From Archilochus colubris (taxonomy: Eukaryota > Chordata > Aves > Apodiformes > Trochilidae), in assembly GCA_023079485.1 (NCBI GenBank), contig CM041086.1, positions 10,238,401 to 10,302,400 on the forward strand: a stretch of DNA of 64,000 bases, written 5' to 3'. The notes under the pieces were generated by a model, which saw only the letters and a program-made list of their open reading frames with translations, had not been told where the DNA came from and searched no databases. The translations under genes and the position numbers were made by a program. Below, one piece after another: positions 50,330-63,418 of this stretch. Every line of letters starts with the position of its first letter. The first letter of the stretch is position 1.

Positions 50330-53148
50330 CAGCATTTTTCATGCCTGCTGTTAAGTGGCATTATTAGAGTTGACTCCAATTTAATTATTAGTGGAAAAGC
50401 AGAATATTAGCACTGAAGATATCAAAATCAAGCTTATTGATAAAGTAGCAGTTGCCAATTTAACCTTGGCTCCATGGCTTATGCTGGGCCCCACATTACT
50501 TCCCAAAACACACAAAACATGAGCTTCTTGTCATGGGCTCTGGAACACTGGTGCTCTTAATCCACTCTTGGTTTTCTGAAGGCACAGAATGGGACTCTCT
50601 TCTTTGAAGTCTGTGCTTGCACTGGGTGAACCATTTATCATGAATAATTCATTGGACAGATTTTACCCCTTTAACTCTTCAATTATTGATCACAGAATGA
50701 AAATTCTCCAACATACTAATTATTTTAAATGATTCGTGAATTCTTGTGGTTATATTATGCCTACAGATTGTAAGTGTTGCTATGAATATTCAAAACTTTC
50801 AGTATGAATTGCATAAATCATGTGGGATTGATTCTCATTCTTAAGACTTTTGCTGTAAGAATGGCTTGAATTACACATTGACAGTTCAGACAATTGTGTA
50901 GTTCCACTAATATGACATGGTAGTTAATAAACTTATCTATTTAGCCTGAATTTCACTTTTTACAAGTATTGCCACTAATAACTCTCAATTGCAATGATAT
51001 CCTTTGGAAGTGAGGAAAATACAGCAAAAATATATTTTGAACAACCTTGCAGGGAAATTACTCTCATGAATTCAATGCAAGATGTTCCAAAAGGGGATGC
51101 TGATCTTATTACACAAAATCTTGAGGCAAGCTGGTTTTACCCACGAGCAGCAGGGTTGTGTTTAGCTATGAGCTGCCTGGCAGGGATAGTTTGTTCACAG
51201 GTGACAAGGGGTGTCAGCTCACAAACTCTGCCTCTGTCTTTTTGGTTCCTTTTTGCTGACAACAACAAAGTAATGTTTGGACAGATCATTTATGTACCAC
51301 TGGAGTTGTCAGTTGTGCTGGGTGGTCCTTTGCCTCAGAAGCTTGTTTACTTCACCTCCTGGGAATGATAGAGCAAGCTGCTCTCTGGTTTCCCCTGGTT
51401 TGAGCACATGTGTGAGTGATGCATCTCATCTGATTTCCTGCTCAGGAGGCTTTTTCCTGACATCCTCCTCTCCCTGCCACTCAGGTGCTGGTCCCAGAAT
51501 TGAGGCCATGATGCAGAAGCAACTTGAGAATTACTTCTGGGAACGGTGTCATGAAAGTGGTGTCCTAAGAGCCTTGTCCTGCATTCTTGTTATGAGCTGG
51601 TCTTGTAACTCCTCCTTCTGCTGTTTTCTTCTGGTGCTTAACCATGAATTTCCACTCATACTTGAGTCACACCAATTCTGATATTTCTGTTATCAATCTT
51701 ACATGTAGATCACCATCATGTCTGTAATATTTGCTTCTGTCAGCATGCTGGTGACATGTCACTAGCATGACACCAGAACAGGGCAATATGAACACATTTT
51801 TCCTGCCAGGTGTCTCAGGATGCCTGGGATACATCTTGTGAGTCAACAGCTGCCTTTCTGTCAGTGCTGTTTTCTTGGGGCGTAGAAAAGCCCTTAATAA
51901 GTGGAAATATTTGAAAACTGTATGTTTGACAGATTGAAGGGTGTGAATGCCTGAAAATAGAGCAGAAAATCATTTTATTGAAGAATGAAGAGTTAATGAA
52001 TCTATCTTGTCAAATGATTTTTATTTCAGATACATCTGACATTTTCTTCTGTTTATCTCCATTTACAATTTCAATGTCTGAAATGCTTCTCTCCCAGTAC
52101 AAATACATTTTTTACTCTGAGCTGGAGTTCTTATCAAGACTGTTTTTCCAGAATGTGAGAGAGAGAATTAAATGTCATAGTTCAGTTGGGGAGATGGGGA
52201 GAAGAGAAAGCAGAAGCCTCTTCTAGAGGGCAAGTAGAAACATGTGCCCTTGAATGTAGGTGCCCAGCAGAGGAGCTCATCTTTCCCCTGGCAAATCTGC
52301 AAGGTTAGAACACTAAGTTCTTTCTGAAGTAGCTAAAGTTAGTAGTTAGGATAGCTGTATGGGTATCTATTACTGAGTTGAGATTCAATCTCCTTTTCCT
52401 GTTTTACATGTCTACTTTTTTTTTTTTTTGGTGCATTTCATTAAATATTTCAGAATAAGAGGAACTATACCTCTGCACTAACCATCTGTTGGATGTGTTT
52501 GGACTGTTTTGTTCTAGTAAGTACACAGATTTAAAAGTACATTCAGATTAAACAGAGAAATTAGAATTTCAAAAGGAATGTCCAAATGTGCATTGCTGTC
52601 AGACCTCAGTGCCATGTTTCTTCCTTCTGATGTATGCTGTATGTTACAGTTTAGTAGAAGCCTTTACATGTCCTTTCCCCTTTTTGCTTTGTTCACTATC
52701 AAATGTTTTCAGTGTAAGAAAAGCACATTTACTGTAAAAAATCACAAAAAAATAAAGCTGCTAAAAAATACTTTCAGTAAATAATCCTACAACATATGGG
52801 ATGCAAGAACTGGCCATTGATCTCGGGTACTAATTTCAGTGAGAGCAGATTTTAAATGTCAAAGTGCAAACACCTTTTGAAAACTAATTGGGTGCTGGTT
52901 GTTGGAGCTCCCAGGCTAGAAGAGATTTTTCCACCTATTTTGCTGCTTTTGTTTCTTGACCTATTCAACCTAAAATGAAAGGTATAACTGGAGCAACTTT
53001 TTGCAGCCTTATTTAGGATTCTGAAGGGATAAATGTGGTTGGAGAGCTCTCAAGAGAAATGTGGTCCAAAATATTGTTGCTATGGACATGGGAAATGATG
53101 AAGTAGTAGAAATATGCTTTTGCTCTCCTAATATTCTCGTATATCTTG

Positions 53149-53177
53149 TCATATACCTTACCTATCATATACCTTAC
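53149..53177 (+). repeat. 13-bp direct repeat, 16-bp period
   Basis: TCATATACCTTAC at 53149-53161 and again at 53165-53177, with CTA between. The copies are exact. Confidence 0.9.
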
Positions 53178-53756
53178 TAACTTTGCACAGTCAAATAATG
53201 TTCATTTTTACTCAGAATTTGTTATTTCATGCTAAGCAAAGTTATCAGGAAAAAAATGCAGTACCTTTGCACAGTATTTCTGCTGTCTTTTACCTCTTCT
53301 TTGAGAATCTGTGGTTGCATCCAGCATAAACTTGTACTCAGAACCCCACCTTGTGCGTGCTTAGGGCTGCATTTGATTTGATTGAGTGATCCTGCTCTGT
53401 CCCCAGTCTGCTGGGAGGTGGTGCAAAGCACATCAAAAAGCTGCCAGTTACTTATTCTGCTTAGCACTACAATCCTCATGGAACTGCTGGCTTTGTGGAA
53501 AATTTGTTGTACTTTTCTGAGGAAAATTACAAGCATTCTTTCTTTTAGAAGCTTTGCTGCCAGTTCAGACTGACAGATAGTCCAGTTGAAAATTACCCCA
53601 ATGCATTCCTAAAGAAACTCCCCCCTGATTCACACTTGGGATATGCAAACACCCACTGCTGAGGGAATAATGTGACCTATTGTAAAGACAAATCTGTGTT
53701 CTGGCCAGGATCTAGAGTCAAATCAGTGTTTCATTTAATACTTGCATTGCATGTGG

Positions 53757-53801
53757 AAAAAAAAACAACCAAACAAACAACCAAACAACCAAAAAAAAAA
53801 C
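53757..53801 (+). repeat. A-rich (CCAAA/CAAA) low-complexity tract
   Basis: A-runs flank CAACCAAACAAACAACC-type units. Possibly a decayed homopolymer tail. Confidence 0.85.
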
Positions 53802-54052
53802 TTACCAGATTGCAAAGGTGTAGCAAAAATAAGACCACTGCTCACAGTTAGTGATGGTTTAACTGATGGCTCACTGACACCTGCTGAAATTTTTTTTTCC
53901 TTTACTTGGGCTTTGATTAAGGACAGTACACAAAATAGATAATGTTGTAGTATGCCCAGTGGACTAACAGAGAATGTTTATTAGAACCTAACTCTTAAGT
54001 TAAAACAATTATCCTGCATCCAGTTTAGTTAATGAAAAGTTGAAACAACTTG

Positions 54053-54064
<12 letters not shown>

Positions 54065-54087
<23 letters not shown>

Positions 54088-54330
54088 TTCAGGAACAAGA
54101 TATTTGTAAAAAAAGTTTTATTTGGTTTATTATTAACAGCCACCAAAGCAACTACAGATGGAGATCTTTTCCTGGGAAGTAAATGTACAGGGTTTATAGA
54201 GGCATTGATTGGTTGGGTTTGGTGTATTGCTGATGATGAGCATGCAAACTATTAATTGCTTTTGACACAAAGTGACACAAGCACCTTTGATATATAATTG
54301 GGGAGTGATGCAGTTTAGCAAGTTCTAATT
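54065..54330 (-). other. Possible processed-retrocopy tail (poly(A) with upstream AATAAA)
   Basis: On the minus strand a run of 25 A (plus-strand T at 54065-54089) is preceded by AATAAA at 54117-54122, about 27 nt before the run, and by another at 54126-54131. This is the spacing of a cleaved and polyadenylated mRNA. The sequence further right (to about 54330) would then be the 3' UTR of the source transcript; I do not recognise it, and I found no target-site duplication. An alternative reading on the plus strand is a T-rich tract ending in CAG, like a splice acceptor. A plain T homopolymer next to chance hexamers is also possible. Confidence 0.25.
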
Positions 54331-54658
54331 TCTGATGCAGCTGGAAGACAATAAAGAGAAAGCGTGAGAACAAATTAAACAGTGTGTAGGTCAATCATTC
54401 TATTAGCAGTCTTAAGGGAACACATATCTAATTTACATAATTGTATTTCTGCTGCAGCCAGACATACTGCTGTGCTAATACGTGTTCATGGTGAGTCTAT
54501 AAAAACACTGAAGATGGCCTTTCCTACATTAAAGTATGAAAAACTAGGATTACCAGAGCAAATACATTATTAATCTTATCTATTCAGTATTTCAAGGTTA
54601 GTTTGACCCAACCTACAAAGGGCCCAGCAGCTCCACAGGTAGTGGCTTGTTGAATATT

Positions 54659-54682
54659 AAAAAAAAAAAAAAAAGAAAAAAA
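54659..54682 (+). repeat. A-rich homopolymer with one G
   Basis: Sixteen A, a G, then seven A. It lies about 570 bp to the right of the T run at 54065-54089. Confidence 0.9.
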
Positions 54683-56363
54683 GGGTATCTTTCACACTTA
54701 GATGCAAATCAGCTTGCAAACTTTTGATTTAGTTCAAGAGGAAATAGTTCTTCGTGTGTCTCTGCTAAATTTAAGCATCCCACATTTAGGAAATTTGCTT
54801 GGAACTGAAACAGAGTGACATCTTCACAAGAAAAATAGTGGCTTTCTCTTACTTCCTATGTTCACAAGTGAAAGCAGCACATTTGCCCTGTAACTTACCT
54901 TGCCATAGAAACTTGGAGTTAAAGCTACAGAGAGATCTCTGACTGGAAGATACTGAATCAGAATGGTAGTAATGAAAATCAAATAAATGATCACAGGAGG
55001 AAGACTGAGCATCACTCTTGCTTTCCTGCCTTTTCCATTAAGAAGCTTTGTTTTATTTTACTTGCAGTACTTGATCAAGGGATCTTGGTTTTCAGCTCTT
55101 TTTACTCTACCTGACCCCATCTTCTCAGAGTCTTGCCTTAACCCCAGAATGCTGAACCCAGTCTCTATCTGCACGACAAGTACTTCATGCTAAAATGCAT
55201 AACTTTGGCTGTAGTCTGGAAGAAAATGTATTAAGAGAAAAATGCAGTATATCCTCAAATTAAAATGAAAAAAAGAGACTGCAGTCATAATATAATGAAG
55301 CATACACAAAAAATGAAGATATGGTCCAGTCATCCTTTCTAATTTCAGCAGAAAAATAGTATAATGATACAATATAAAACACTCCAGTAATTCACAAAAT
55401 AAAGACAGGAAATTGAGCTTTTAATTCAGACAGAGCAATTATCAAAAGGATTTAACATAAATCATGTTCTCTATTAAATCTCAGCAGTTAATGCTTTTCT
55501 GGAGCCTTCTTTGAAAGCATTCCTAAGATACTGAGTCCCTGCATAACTAAGAGAAAACATGTTGCAATTGGATTCAGTGGAGCACTGCTGGATTAAAATG
55601 TACTGAATTTTCCATAATTACCCTAGAAGTGAACTGATGGAAGGGTGCTGTTAGCTGTAGTTCTCTCCAGTTGGATTTGTGTTCTGGAATGTCAAATAAC
55701 TTTGGGCTTGGTGCACTGATCTGCATGTTGGGGCTTGGACCAAGTGTGACCAATGAAGAAAAATGTTTTCTATTTGATCCAGAAATTCAGTGCCATGTTT
55801 CTTTTCTTAACATGGCTGAGTTTTTGTCCTGCATTATTTATCAAAATGATCAGTTAATTTTTTTGAAGATTAAGAGACAGTTATGTCATGAGACAAAGTT
55901 TATGAAGATGGCAGATGTAAGTGTTGTGCCTTGAATGGTGGCTCTCTTTTGGGTGCCTTTGCAAAGAGTTGGATGTGAACTTGCAGTTGACCCCCTTAGA
56001 ACTGGGCTGGGGTATGAAAAGTTCACATTCATGGGCTAAACTGGAGACATGTACTCATGATTAGAACTTCATTTCCTTTTAAGTTAGTAATAGGCATTAA
56101 AATTATTAGAATAAGTTGCCAAGAGCTGTGGCTTTAAGATAAAAGGAAGACTGGCTACCCAGATTATCCAACTGGTGATTATCTTTTTAATTGTTTTTCC
56201 TCAGTAGAGTCTTCTGTGTGTATTATTCTAAAATATCACATGTATTGAAATCCTAATGACCAGCAAAAGAGGCAGGAGCAGAAACACTGGACTGTAGTTT
56301 AAAACCAAAGTAGATTCTTCATTCTGGTGTGAGGAGATACAGAACCTCAGGTGTTTTGTCCAA

Positions 56364-56384
56364 TTTTTTTTTTTTTTTTTTTTT
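56364..56384 (+). repeat. T homopolymer, about 21 bp
   Basis: Uninterrupted T run. Read on the minus strand, no AATAAA occurs in the expected window before the A run. Confidence 0.9.
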
Positions 56385-57218
56385 AAATACAACAAACAGA
56401 AAGCAGCCACTTGTTACCAGGATGATCAGTACAGGAAGAGTTAACTATTAATTTAACTAATTAATTTTTTCCTGTAAGCGTGATAGTTGTGTGGGTTTTT
56501 TTTCATTTGTTGTTTTTTTTTTTCTTCCTCCTGTAGCTTGTTTGATTATGAGAAGAAAGCATTGTATTTGGATGTTTAAACATGGCTATTCAATATCAAG
56601 TTGCAGATGTCACAGCTAATGCTGCAGTTACTACATGTAGCAATTAATAATGTATAAAGACTAAAATAAATACATTAAAATTCCAGATCAATTATTTCTT
56701 ATTTTTCTTATTTCTCTTCAGTTTCCTAACTAGCACCACATGGCATTAATGTAATTCAGTAATAAAATCTCTGCATCTCATAAAATCACAACTAAACAGA
56801 TTATGTAATTAGAGACAGCCACCAAAAAAATTAAACAAAATTATTTTATATCTGTGTATCTGAAAGCAGTGGCTGGATGGCCTGCCTTACAGAAGGAGAC
56901 AAGGAATGCTTTCCCAAGAAGGTAGAGCATCTAATTGGTGTTTACCTCTCCAATAATGTCCAGGGACAAACATGCTTAATCCAGCCTGATGCAACCAGGA
57001 GCTTTCCCAAGCTTTTTCCCAGTGCAGCATCACAAAGGGCCAGGTGGGAAGAACTGCAAAAGGACTGTGCAAGCTTTCCAGTGACAAAGTAAGACAGTGG
57101 CAAAGGAACAGAGTGTAGGTAGATGCAAAAGGATGCACAGGGAAAAATCCTTAGAACCTCTAGAGAGCAGTCATGGGGTCACAATAATATGAATGTAAGC
57201 TCAAGCCTGAGTAGCAGT

Positions 57219-57310
57219 CAAAAAACCCCAAAAACAAACAAAACAAAACAAAAAACAAACAAAACAAAAAACAAACACAAACAAAAAGCAAACAAAAACA
57301 AAAAAAAACA
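57219..57310 (+). repeat. (CAAAA)/(CAAA) low-complexity tract
   Basis: About 90 bp made only of A and C apart from one G, mixing AAAC, CAAAA and CAAAAAA units. It contains no phase-stable unit, so it is better called low complexity than a clean microsatellite. The minus-strand frames through it are artefacts rich in Phe, Val, Leu and Cys. Confidence 0.9.
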
Positions 57311-59302
57311 GAAATGGAGATTGTAACCAAAGACACTGTGTCCTGACAAGAACTCTGGTTTGTGCCAGAAAGCAGATGAAGTTCCAGTCTTGGATGGTAG
57401 AACCAGAAGAAAATGTTGGCAGAGTAGGGCAACAGGAATACTCCGAGGTCTGGAGAGGTGTCCTAGGTGAATTGTCTTCATTCATCTCTTTTGATAAACT
57501 CACCTGAAATTCACCTGACATTTTGCTTTTCTTGACTGAAACACTTTATTTTCTCTTCATGACATCAGATGTGGAGTTGTGTACTAGAATAGAATCTTTG
57601 GCCATGTGTCATATTTTATTTTTTTATTGTTGTCTATTCTAATCCTCTTCCACAAGCTTTTATTTTAAAGAAAGAAAATAATGTAAAAATGGCACTTACA
57701 AAACCCAAAAAAACAACCCTACAGCCTTGAGCTCCAGTGGTTATTAATGATCATGATTAGTGAGCTACTTGGTGGTTCTCCCCTTTATTACTGCAACTTC
57801 TGGTAAGTATAATAAATGATGTCTAATTAAGGACTAGCAGAACTCATGACAAGAGAAATCTCTGTCAATTTATTAAAACAAAGTCTCTCTAGACCAGAAC
57901 AAACAAGGTAGAACATTACAATACTATGTCAGGAGTGTATGCTTAATTAAACTTATATTAGCTAGGTAATTCTTTTTAATTTAATAGGTATGATTTCTCT
58001 TTTTGTTAATAGTTTTCAATTCTGTATTACGAGAAAGGGCAGAGTCAACAAATTCTAGTGCTACAAGTCTGGTACATTTTAACAGCTGACTGATTGGGGG
58101 GAAGAGGTAGGGTGTGGTGGTTATTATTTTATTTAGTATTATTCATTATTAGTGAAAAAAGAGGAAATTTTTTCCAAAACAGATCTTGGTTTTTTGTTGT
58201 TATATGTAATAGGCAACAAAATTGTTACACTGAAATGTGGATTTAACCTCTATTGTGGTATTTGCAGTTTATCAGTAACACTAAAGATCTGGTTTTGAAA
58301 ATCCACTTCATTGGTTTTATTTGTTCAAAAGCAAAATAAACTCTGTACAGATCATTATCACCTGGAGTACTTTGTAGAATAAAGCATAGTTACAAGAATA
58401 TATCCAATGAGAAATAAGGAGTTCAGTCTAAACCAAAAAGAAATAGAAAACCTGCTAAATTGAGTCATGATGCTTTAAAAGGCAGTATTTGCATTAGATT
58501 AAAAAAAACTAAATTTCTATTCAGATTTTTGGCTTACTGCTCATGTTGGGAAGGTTATTGTTAATAAAAATAGACTACAGGGATAACAAGCACTGATTAT
58601 GATTTATCTCTTCACATAATCAAATTCTGAAAGAAGTCTGCTGCAATTTCTGTGATATAATCTAGGAATCTTGCTCTTGGAGGTCCAGCTTGCCTTGTTA
58701 AAATTATGTTAAATATTTTATCTGATTGTATTATTTGCTTCCCACATAGTCTTTCCTTCAAAAGAACATTTACTCAAAAAGAGCTGATAGTACATAATTT
58801 ACTTCATGTGTATATATCTGAATTTAAAGGTGTCTTTTGTGAAATGGTATTTTTTTTGTAAAAGGCATCATATTATTTCTTGCTGGCTTTATTTTTATTT
58901 TTTTTTTTAATCTATAGTGCCTGTTTTAGTGAATGTGAAGCTTACAGTACATCTGACATACTGGAGATGTGGATTTTTTTTTTCTTTTCTTGAACTACAA
59001 ATTCTAGTTGAGCTGCACATGTCTAATGTACCTTTCTATGCCAATGCAAAAGGAATGTAACTTTTCCTTGGTTTGTCACAGAAAATGAGAGAGCTAAGAG
59101 GAATGGGAGGCAGGAATTCACTGTACAGACAGCAAATGAAGGGGCAGCAGCAGTTCTTTGAGAACACAGTTCTAAATGTGTAAATTCAAATGCAATTTCC
59201 AGTTAGTTGCAGCCAGCATGGCAAAAGATAGCATTTCACACACAGATGGAGATTTGTAGTCAAGATGTGCTCACAAGGTTTGTACATTCATACATATTGT
59301 AA

Positions 59303-59430
59303 AATCATTGAATGGTTTGGGTTGGAAGGGACTTGAAAGATCATCTTGTGCCAGACCTCCCCTAGATCCTCAAAGCTGCATCCATCCTGGCCTTGAACAC
59401 TTCCAGAATGAACATGGGAATCTCAGATTC
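59303..59430 (-). mobile_element. Decayed CR1 3' UTR fragment
   Basis: About 130 bp recognisable as the 3' tail of CR1 on the minus strand. The plus strand reads AATCATTGAATGGTTTGGG, then GGTTGGAAGGGACTTGAAAG, then the GGCCTTGAACACTTCCAG segment. Only one degraded octamer remains. No coding part is left. The right boundary is uncertain by about 20 bp. This is an old insertion of a subfamily with a longer 3' UTR than the copy at 62.3 kb. Confidence 0.85.
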
Positions 59431-62315
59431 CAATTATTACTTTTTTCCAAAGATACAAAAAATGGGAATACATGGTAAGTAAAATGAATGTTGAACTAAT
59501 TCAAATTAGTAGTAGTTTAAGGACTTTATTACTTTTTTTTTTCCTGCTAATGTATTTAAAATCAGAACAAATTAGTCTGTTCTAGACCTGTACAGCTTGT
59601 TTATTTTACTAACAAGTAATAATGGTGAACAAAAAGGTGGAAAATTAAATGCAGCACCACTTATACTGCCTGAGCTTCTCCTTAGGCATCTAGTGGAAGC
59701 TGGGTGGCAAGATGGGAAAGCCTGAAGAGAAACCAAGTATTTGATGTGAATGAAATAGTTATTACATGTAGAGGAGCCCCTGTAACATTGCAGCTCACTG
59801 AGCCAACTTTGAGGAGACATATGAGCTGAAACCTCAATGTAAATTTATGCATTATTAAGAAATGTCACATATGGAGCTCTTATGGTAGGGATGCAGGTTA
59901 TGATAATCACTGCAGTAATATCAAAAAAGACTGAAATGTGTCATTCACTCAAGTACTTTTTAGAAAACAGGCCATACTCCTTGGCTCTGTGCTCCTTTCT
60001 TAGTACCATCTGTCATCTTGTTACCACTTTTGGGGTGGATTTTCCCCCTGCTTCCTTTTACTCCTCCGTTGTGATTGTTCCTGATCTTTACAGTGTTCTT
60101 CCAAGCTACTAAAAGTGGTTGTGGCAACACAGCTCTTTCCTTTTCCATCTGCTTTCTACTTTTTCTTTTGAAAAATGTAAGAGCAGAGTCATTGTGCAGG
60201 ACATCAGACCTTTGAGACCCAATGAAGGTCAGAGATCTTGCTCTGTGTTCTTCTCCATCACTGGCAGCAGTCTTACTATCAGTGATGTAGCAACATTTAA
60301 TGCATTAGGAAAATCAGTCATTAAAGATAAATATTTTTTATTTTTTTTTTTTTTTTCTCCAGAAGCAGCCTGAAGCTTCCATTTCTAGTTGCAGGAGCCA
60401 CAGCTTCTCTTGTTTGTGTAAATTCCTCATGACTCTCTAATCTCAAATCCTAGTAAGGTGAAAGCAAGGTCAAATGGAAGCTCAAATGCACATTCAAGCC
60501 TGTCTGGTTTAATGCATGCTCTGCTGTTCTCAACACTGGGGATAAGTGTTGGAGAAGCAATGATAGGATTTTAATATCCAGTGAAATGCTCTGTGGAGAG
60601 GAATTCTGGATACAGGATAAAAAGCAGTGAATGAGAAGGGAAGAAGAGACATCAAACTCAGTGGAACTGAATTAAATTAAAGAAAAATACCCAGTCATTG
60701 ATCTATCATCTTACCTCTGAACTACTAGAGAAAAACATGGGCAATCACAGAAATGATAGCAATAGGACCTGTCTGCCTCAAAATTCAAGCAGAAAAAGTC
60801 TGCTTCCAGCTTTTAGCACAGGCTTAGTATGGCTTCATCCTCAGCCTTTTGCTTCTTCATGTCCTCCTTTGCCAGATTGCCCAATAGGAAGCAATGAGAC
60901 TTCCAAATTTCACCTTCTTTGGTAAATGTTTTAAAGCCTTCAGCCCTCAACTCATTCTTACAGCAAAACAGCAAGGAACTGTGCCCGTGTGCTTGGACAG
61001 CAATTTTACCAGCCTATGTTTTTTCTGGGAAGTAAATTATTACTCCTGTTGTTTAGATCTATCCCTGGCCCTAACTGAGGGAGCAAAATTCTGGTTGTGA
61101 GTTGTTTGTTGTTTTTTGGGTTTTTTTTTTCTTTCTCTAAATGTTTATTGGGTATATTTATTCTCCTATCACTATGAGAGGCTGTTTCTCCTTAATGTTA
61201 ATAAGGGACATGAACTAGATGTAGAAGACAGACCTCTGATTAGTTTCATGATACTTTTTAGCATACCTAACAGTGCTTCCTCTTCAAAATGGCTGAGGAG
61301 ATTTTTTTATTTTTACAAACTATCCAATAGTTTCTAAATTAGTCAGTAATGACTTATGTGCTTAATAATAAACAAATAATGAATTTAAATTTACTGTGTT
61401 GCTTTTGAATACTTGTATTAAGATGTATCTATGCATAAGAGAGGATAGAGCTTCCCACAGTGGCAAATGAATTCCCAGGCAGGAAATCTCTTCCTTACTC
61501 TCATGTTTGGGTCTTCCAAAGTCCAGGTTCCTCTCATGTTAAGAAATAGTGCCAGAACTTGCACTGCTCCTGGGATTCACCTCTAAAACAGTTTTCACAG
61601 TTCAGGCAGGAACGAGGACAAATTACTTCTCTTTCTGAAATGTTCATAAAGTACACTATCTCCTTAAGCAGTACATGCACATTTCTTGCTTTCCTATTTT
61701 GAGTGTTTCAAACCCATTAGAATGTTTTGCTTCTCCCATGAGTGAGTTTTTCTGTGAGTGGATACAGAAAGAGCCCCTTAGGAGACCCTGTTCCAAACTC
61801 ATCTCGTTGTTCAGCAGGAACTGGCTTCTTATGAAAGTGCAAATAGGATTTAAGTAGAATGCTCCAAGAAAAATGTCTGTCTCTTCACTGAATTTAAATT
61901 ATTTTGTCCTAATTCTAAGATGAATGTGTACAGCCCTAGGAACAAGTGCTCTACGCTGCCTAGAAATATATTTGGTGCAAAATCACAATTCCTAAGACAC
62001 AATGCAAACTGCCACACAAATGAAACACAAAGCAAAATGTGAAAAAGCTCTTCTGACAAAAAATACAATTCAAAATGCAATGAAGATGATTGGTAGAAAT
62101 GGAGGAGAGAGATTTATTAAATATGATGTGAGGTTAAGAACAATTGGCTGTGAACTGGCCCATTAATGAAAGTATTTTGACTGGTATTGTAGTGGGAATA
62201 GACAGGGGGAAAGTTTGTCACTATGTCTGTTTCAGAGGACTTTACTCAGGTCTGTCTCTAGTCCTGTGAATACTGTAGGTAGTGGTAGAAGTCCAAGTTT
62301 CATTGTAGTTCATCT
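59431..62315. other. AT-rich DNA between two CR1 copies, no supported gene
   Basis: No gene recognised. The frames in this stretch (60-84 codons) have no recognisable content. The site at about 62310 is the left flank of the young CR1 insertion. Confidence 0.6.
60342..60356 (+). repeat. T homopolymer ending in an acceptor-like CTCCAG
   Basis: About 15 T followed directly by CTCCAG|AAG at 60357-60365. A good acceptor match, but no donor-bounded open exon was found after it. Confidence 0.85.
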
Positions 62316-62347
62316 TAGAATCATAGAATCATAGAATCATAGAATCC
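62316..62347 (-). repeat. CR1 3'-terminal octamer array
   Basis: Four tandem 8-bp units, plus-strand form TAGAATCA three times and then TAGAATCC, at 62316, 62324, 62332 and 62340. This is the 3' end of the CR1 element lying to the right. Avian CR1 copies end in such octamers instead of poly(A), and the repeat is thought to help the reverse transcriptase anneal at the target. Confidence 0.95.
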
Positions 62348-62390
62348 TAGGGGTTGGAAGGGACCTCGAAAGATCATCTAGTCCAACCCC

Positions 62391-62406
62391 CCCTGCCAGA
62401 GCAGGG
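62391..62406 (-). other. CR1 3' UTR hairpin
   Basis: CCCTGC, loop CAGA, GCAGGG: a perfect 6-bp stem in the 3' UTR, between the ORF2 stop codon (62411-62413) and the terminal octamers. CR1 and related LINEs carry a 3' stem-loop recognised by their own reverse transcriptase; its role here is inferred from position. Confidence 0.7.
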
Positions 62407-62410
62407 CCAC

Positions 62411-63418
62411 CTAGAGTACATCGCGCAGGAACGTGTCCAGGCGGGTTTTGAATGTCTCCAGTGAAGGAGACTCCACAACCTCCCTGGGCAGCCTGTTCCA
62501 GGGCTCTGTCACTCTTACAGTAAAAAAATTTTTTCGAATGTTCAACTTGAACCTCCTATGCTCCAATTTACACCCATTACCCCTTGTCCTATCACTGGTA
62601 ATCACTGAGAAAAGCCTAACTCCATCTCCCTGACACTCACCCCTTACATATTTGAAAACATTGATGAGGTCACCCCTCAGTCTCCTTTTCTCCAAACTAA
62701 AGAGACCCAGCTCCCTCAGCCTTTCCTCATAAGGGAGATGTTCCACTCCCTTAATCATCTTAGTAGCTCTGCGCTGGACTCTTTCAAGCACTTCCCTGTC
62801 CTTCTTGAACTGAGGGGCCCAGAACTGGACACAATACTCCAGGTGCGGCCTCACCAATGCAGAATAGAGGGGGAGGAGAACCTCTCTTGACCTACTAACC
62901 ACACCCTTCCTAATGCACCCCAGGATGCCATTGGCCTTCTTGGCCACAAGGGCACATTGCTGGCTCATGGTCATCCTCTTGTCTACCAGGACCCCCAGGT
63001 CTCTTTCACCTACACTGCTCTCCAGCAGGTCAGCCCCCAACCTATACTGGGACATCGTGTTGTTCTTCCCCAAATGCAAAACTCTACACTTCCCCTTGTT
63101 GAACTTCATCATGTTTCTCTCTGCCCAACTCTCTAGCCTGTCTAAGTCTCTCTGAATGGCAGCACGGCCTTCCGGTGTGTCAGCCACTCCTCCCAGCTTA
63201 GTGTCATCAGCAAACTTGCTGAGGGTACACTCTATACCCTCATCCAAGTCGTTGATGAAGATATTGAACAACACCGGTCCCAGTACCGACCCCTGAGGGA
63301 CTCCACTAGTCACACACCTCCAACCAGATTCTGCCCCATTGACAACAACTCTCTGACTCCTTCCTTTCAACCAGTTCCTGATCCACCTCACTACCTGATC
63401 ACCAAACCCATACTCCAG
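62411..63418 (-). CDS. CR1 ORF2 fragment: C-terminal reverse transcriptase region (partial, open frame)
   Basis: Open frame of 335 codons, 5'-truncated. In frame, the CR1 part begins LEYGFGDQV and runs into RWIRNWLKG. The first usable start-like codon is GTG at 63391, giving 326 residues, but it is not a real start because the element is truncated. Counting from that GTG, visible RT blocks are [11 protein letters not shown] (29-39), the catalytic FADD (60-63, two of the three metal-binding aspartates) and the KCRVLHLG block (101-108). Downstream lies the CR1 C-terminal region with [10 protein letters not shown] (184-193) and PWNRLP (297-302). The first catalytic aspartate block and the AP-type endonuclease are absent, so no activity is expected. 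No frameshift or internal stop is present, unlike the copy at 35.4 kb. No host promoter is visible. Confidence 0.95.
   Translation of the reverse strand: MEYGFGDQVVRWIRNWLKGRSQRVVVNGAESGWRCVTSGVPQGSVLGPVLFNIFINDLDEGIECTLSKFADDTKLGGVADTPEGRAAIQRDLDRLESWAERNMMKFNKGKCRVLHLGKNNTMSQYRLGADLLESSVGERDLGVLVDKRMTMSQQCALVAKKANGILGCIRKGVVSRSREVLLPLYSALVRPHLEYCVQFWAPQFKKDREVLERVQRRATKMIKGVEHLPYEERLRELGLFSLEKRRLRGDLINVFKYVRGECQGDGVRLFSVITSDRTRGNGCKLEHRRFKLNIRKNFFTVRVTEPWNRLPREVVESPSLETFKTRLDTFLRDVL

Larger units (their letters stand above)
50330..59302. other. AT-rich DNA with locally higher GC, no supported gene
   Basis: The stretch 51120-51620 has somewhat higher GC and two overlapping plus frames of 124 and 134 codons, with no recognised domain and no flanking splice sites. 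Other contents are the low-complexity tracts and the candidate retrocopy tail listed separately. A T run lies at 52416-52429. Confidence 0.55.

Noticed and set aside
50994..51681. Two overlapping plus frames of 124 and 134 codons
   Set aside because: They overlap in different frames, show no domain, and have no supporting splice sites or promoter.
57160..57521. Three minus-strand frames of 87-106 codons across the CAAAA tract
   Set aside because: Produced by the low-complexity repeat, which has no stop codons in those frames; the translation is Phe/Val/Cys-rich noise.
62433..63155. Plus-strand frames opposite the CR1 reverse transcriptase
   Set aside because: Shadows of the minus-strand CR1 coding sequence.
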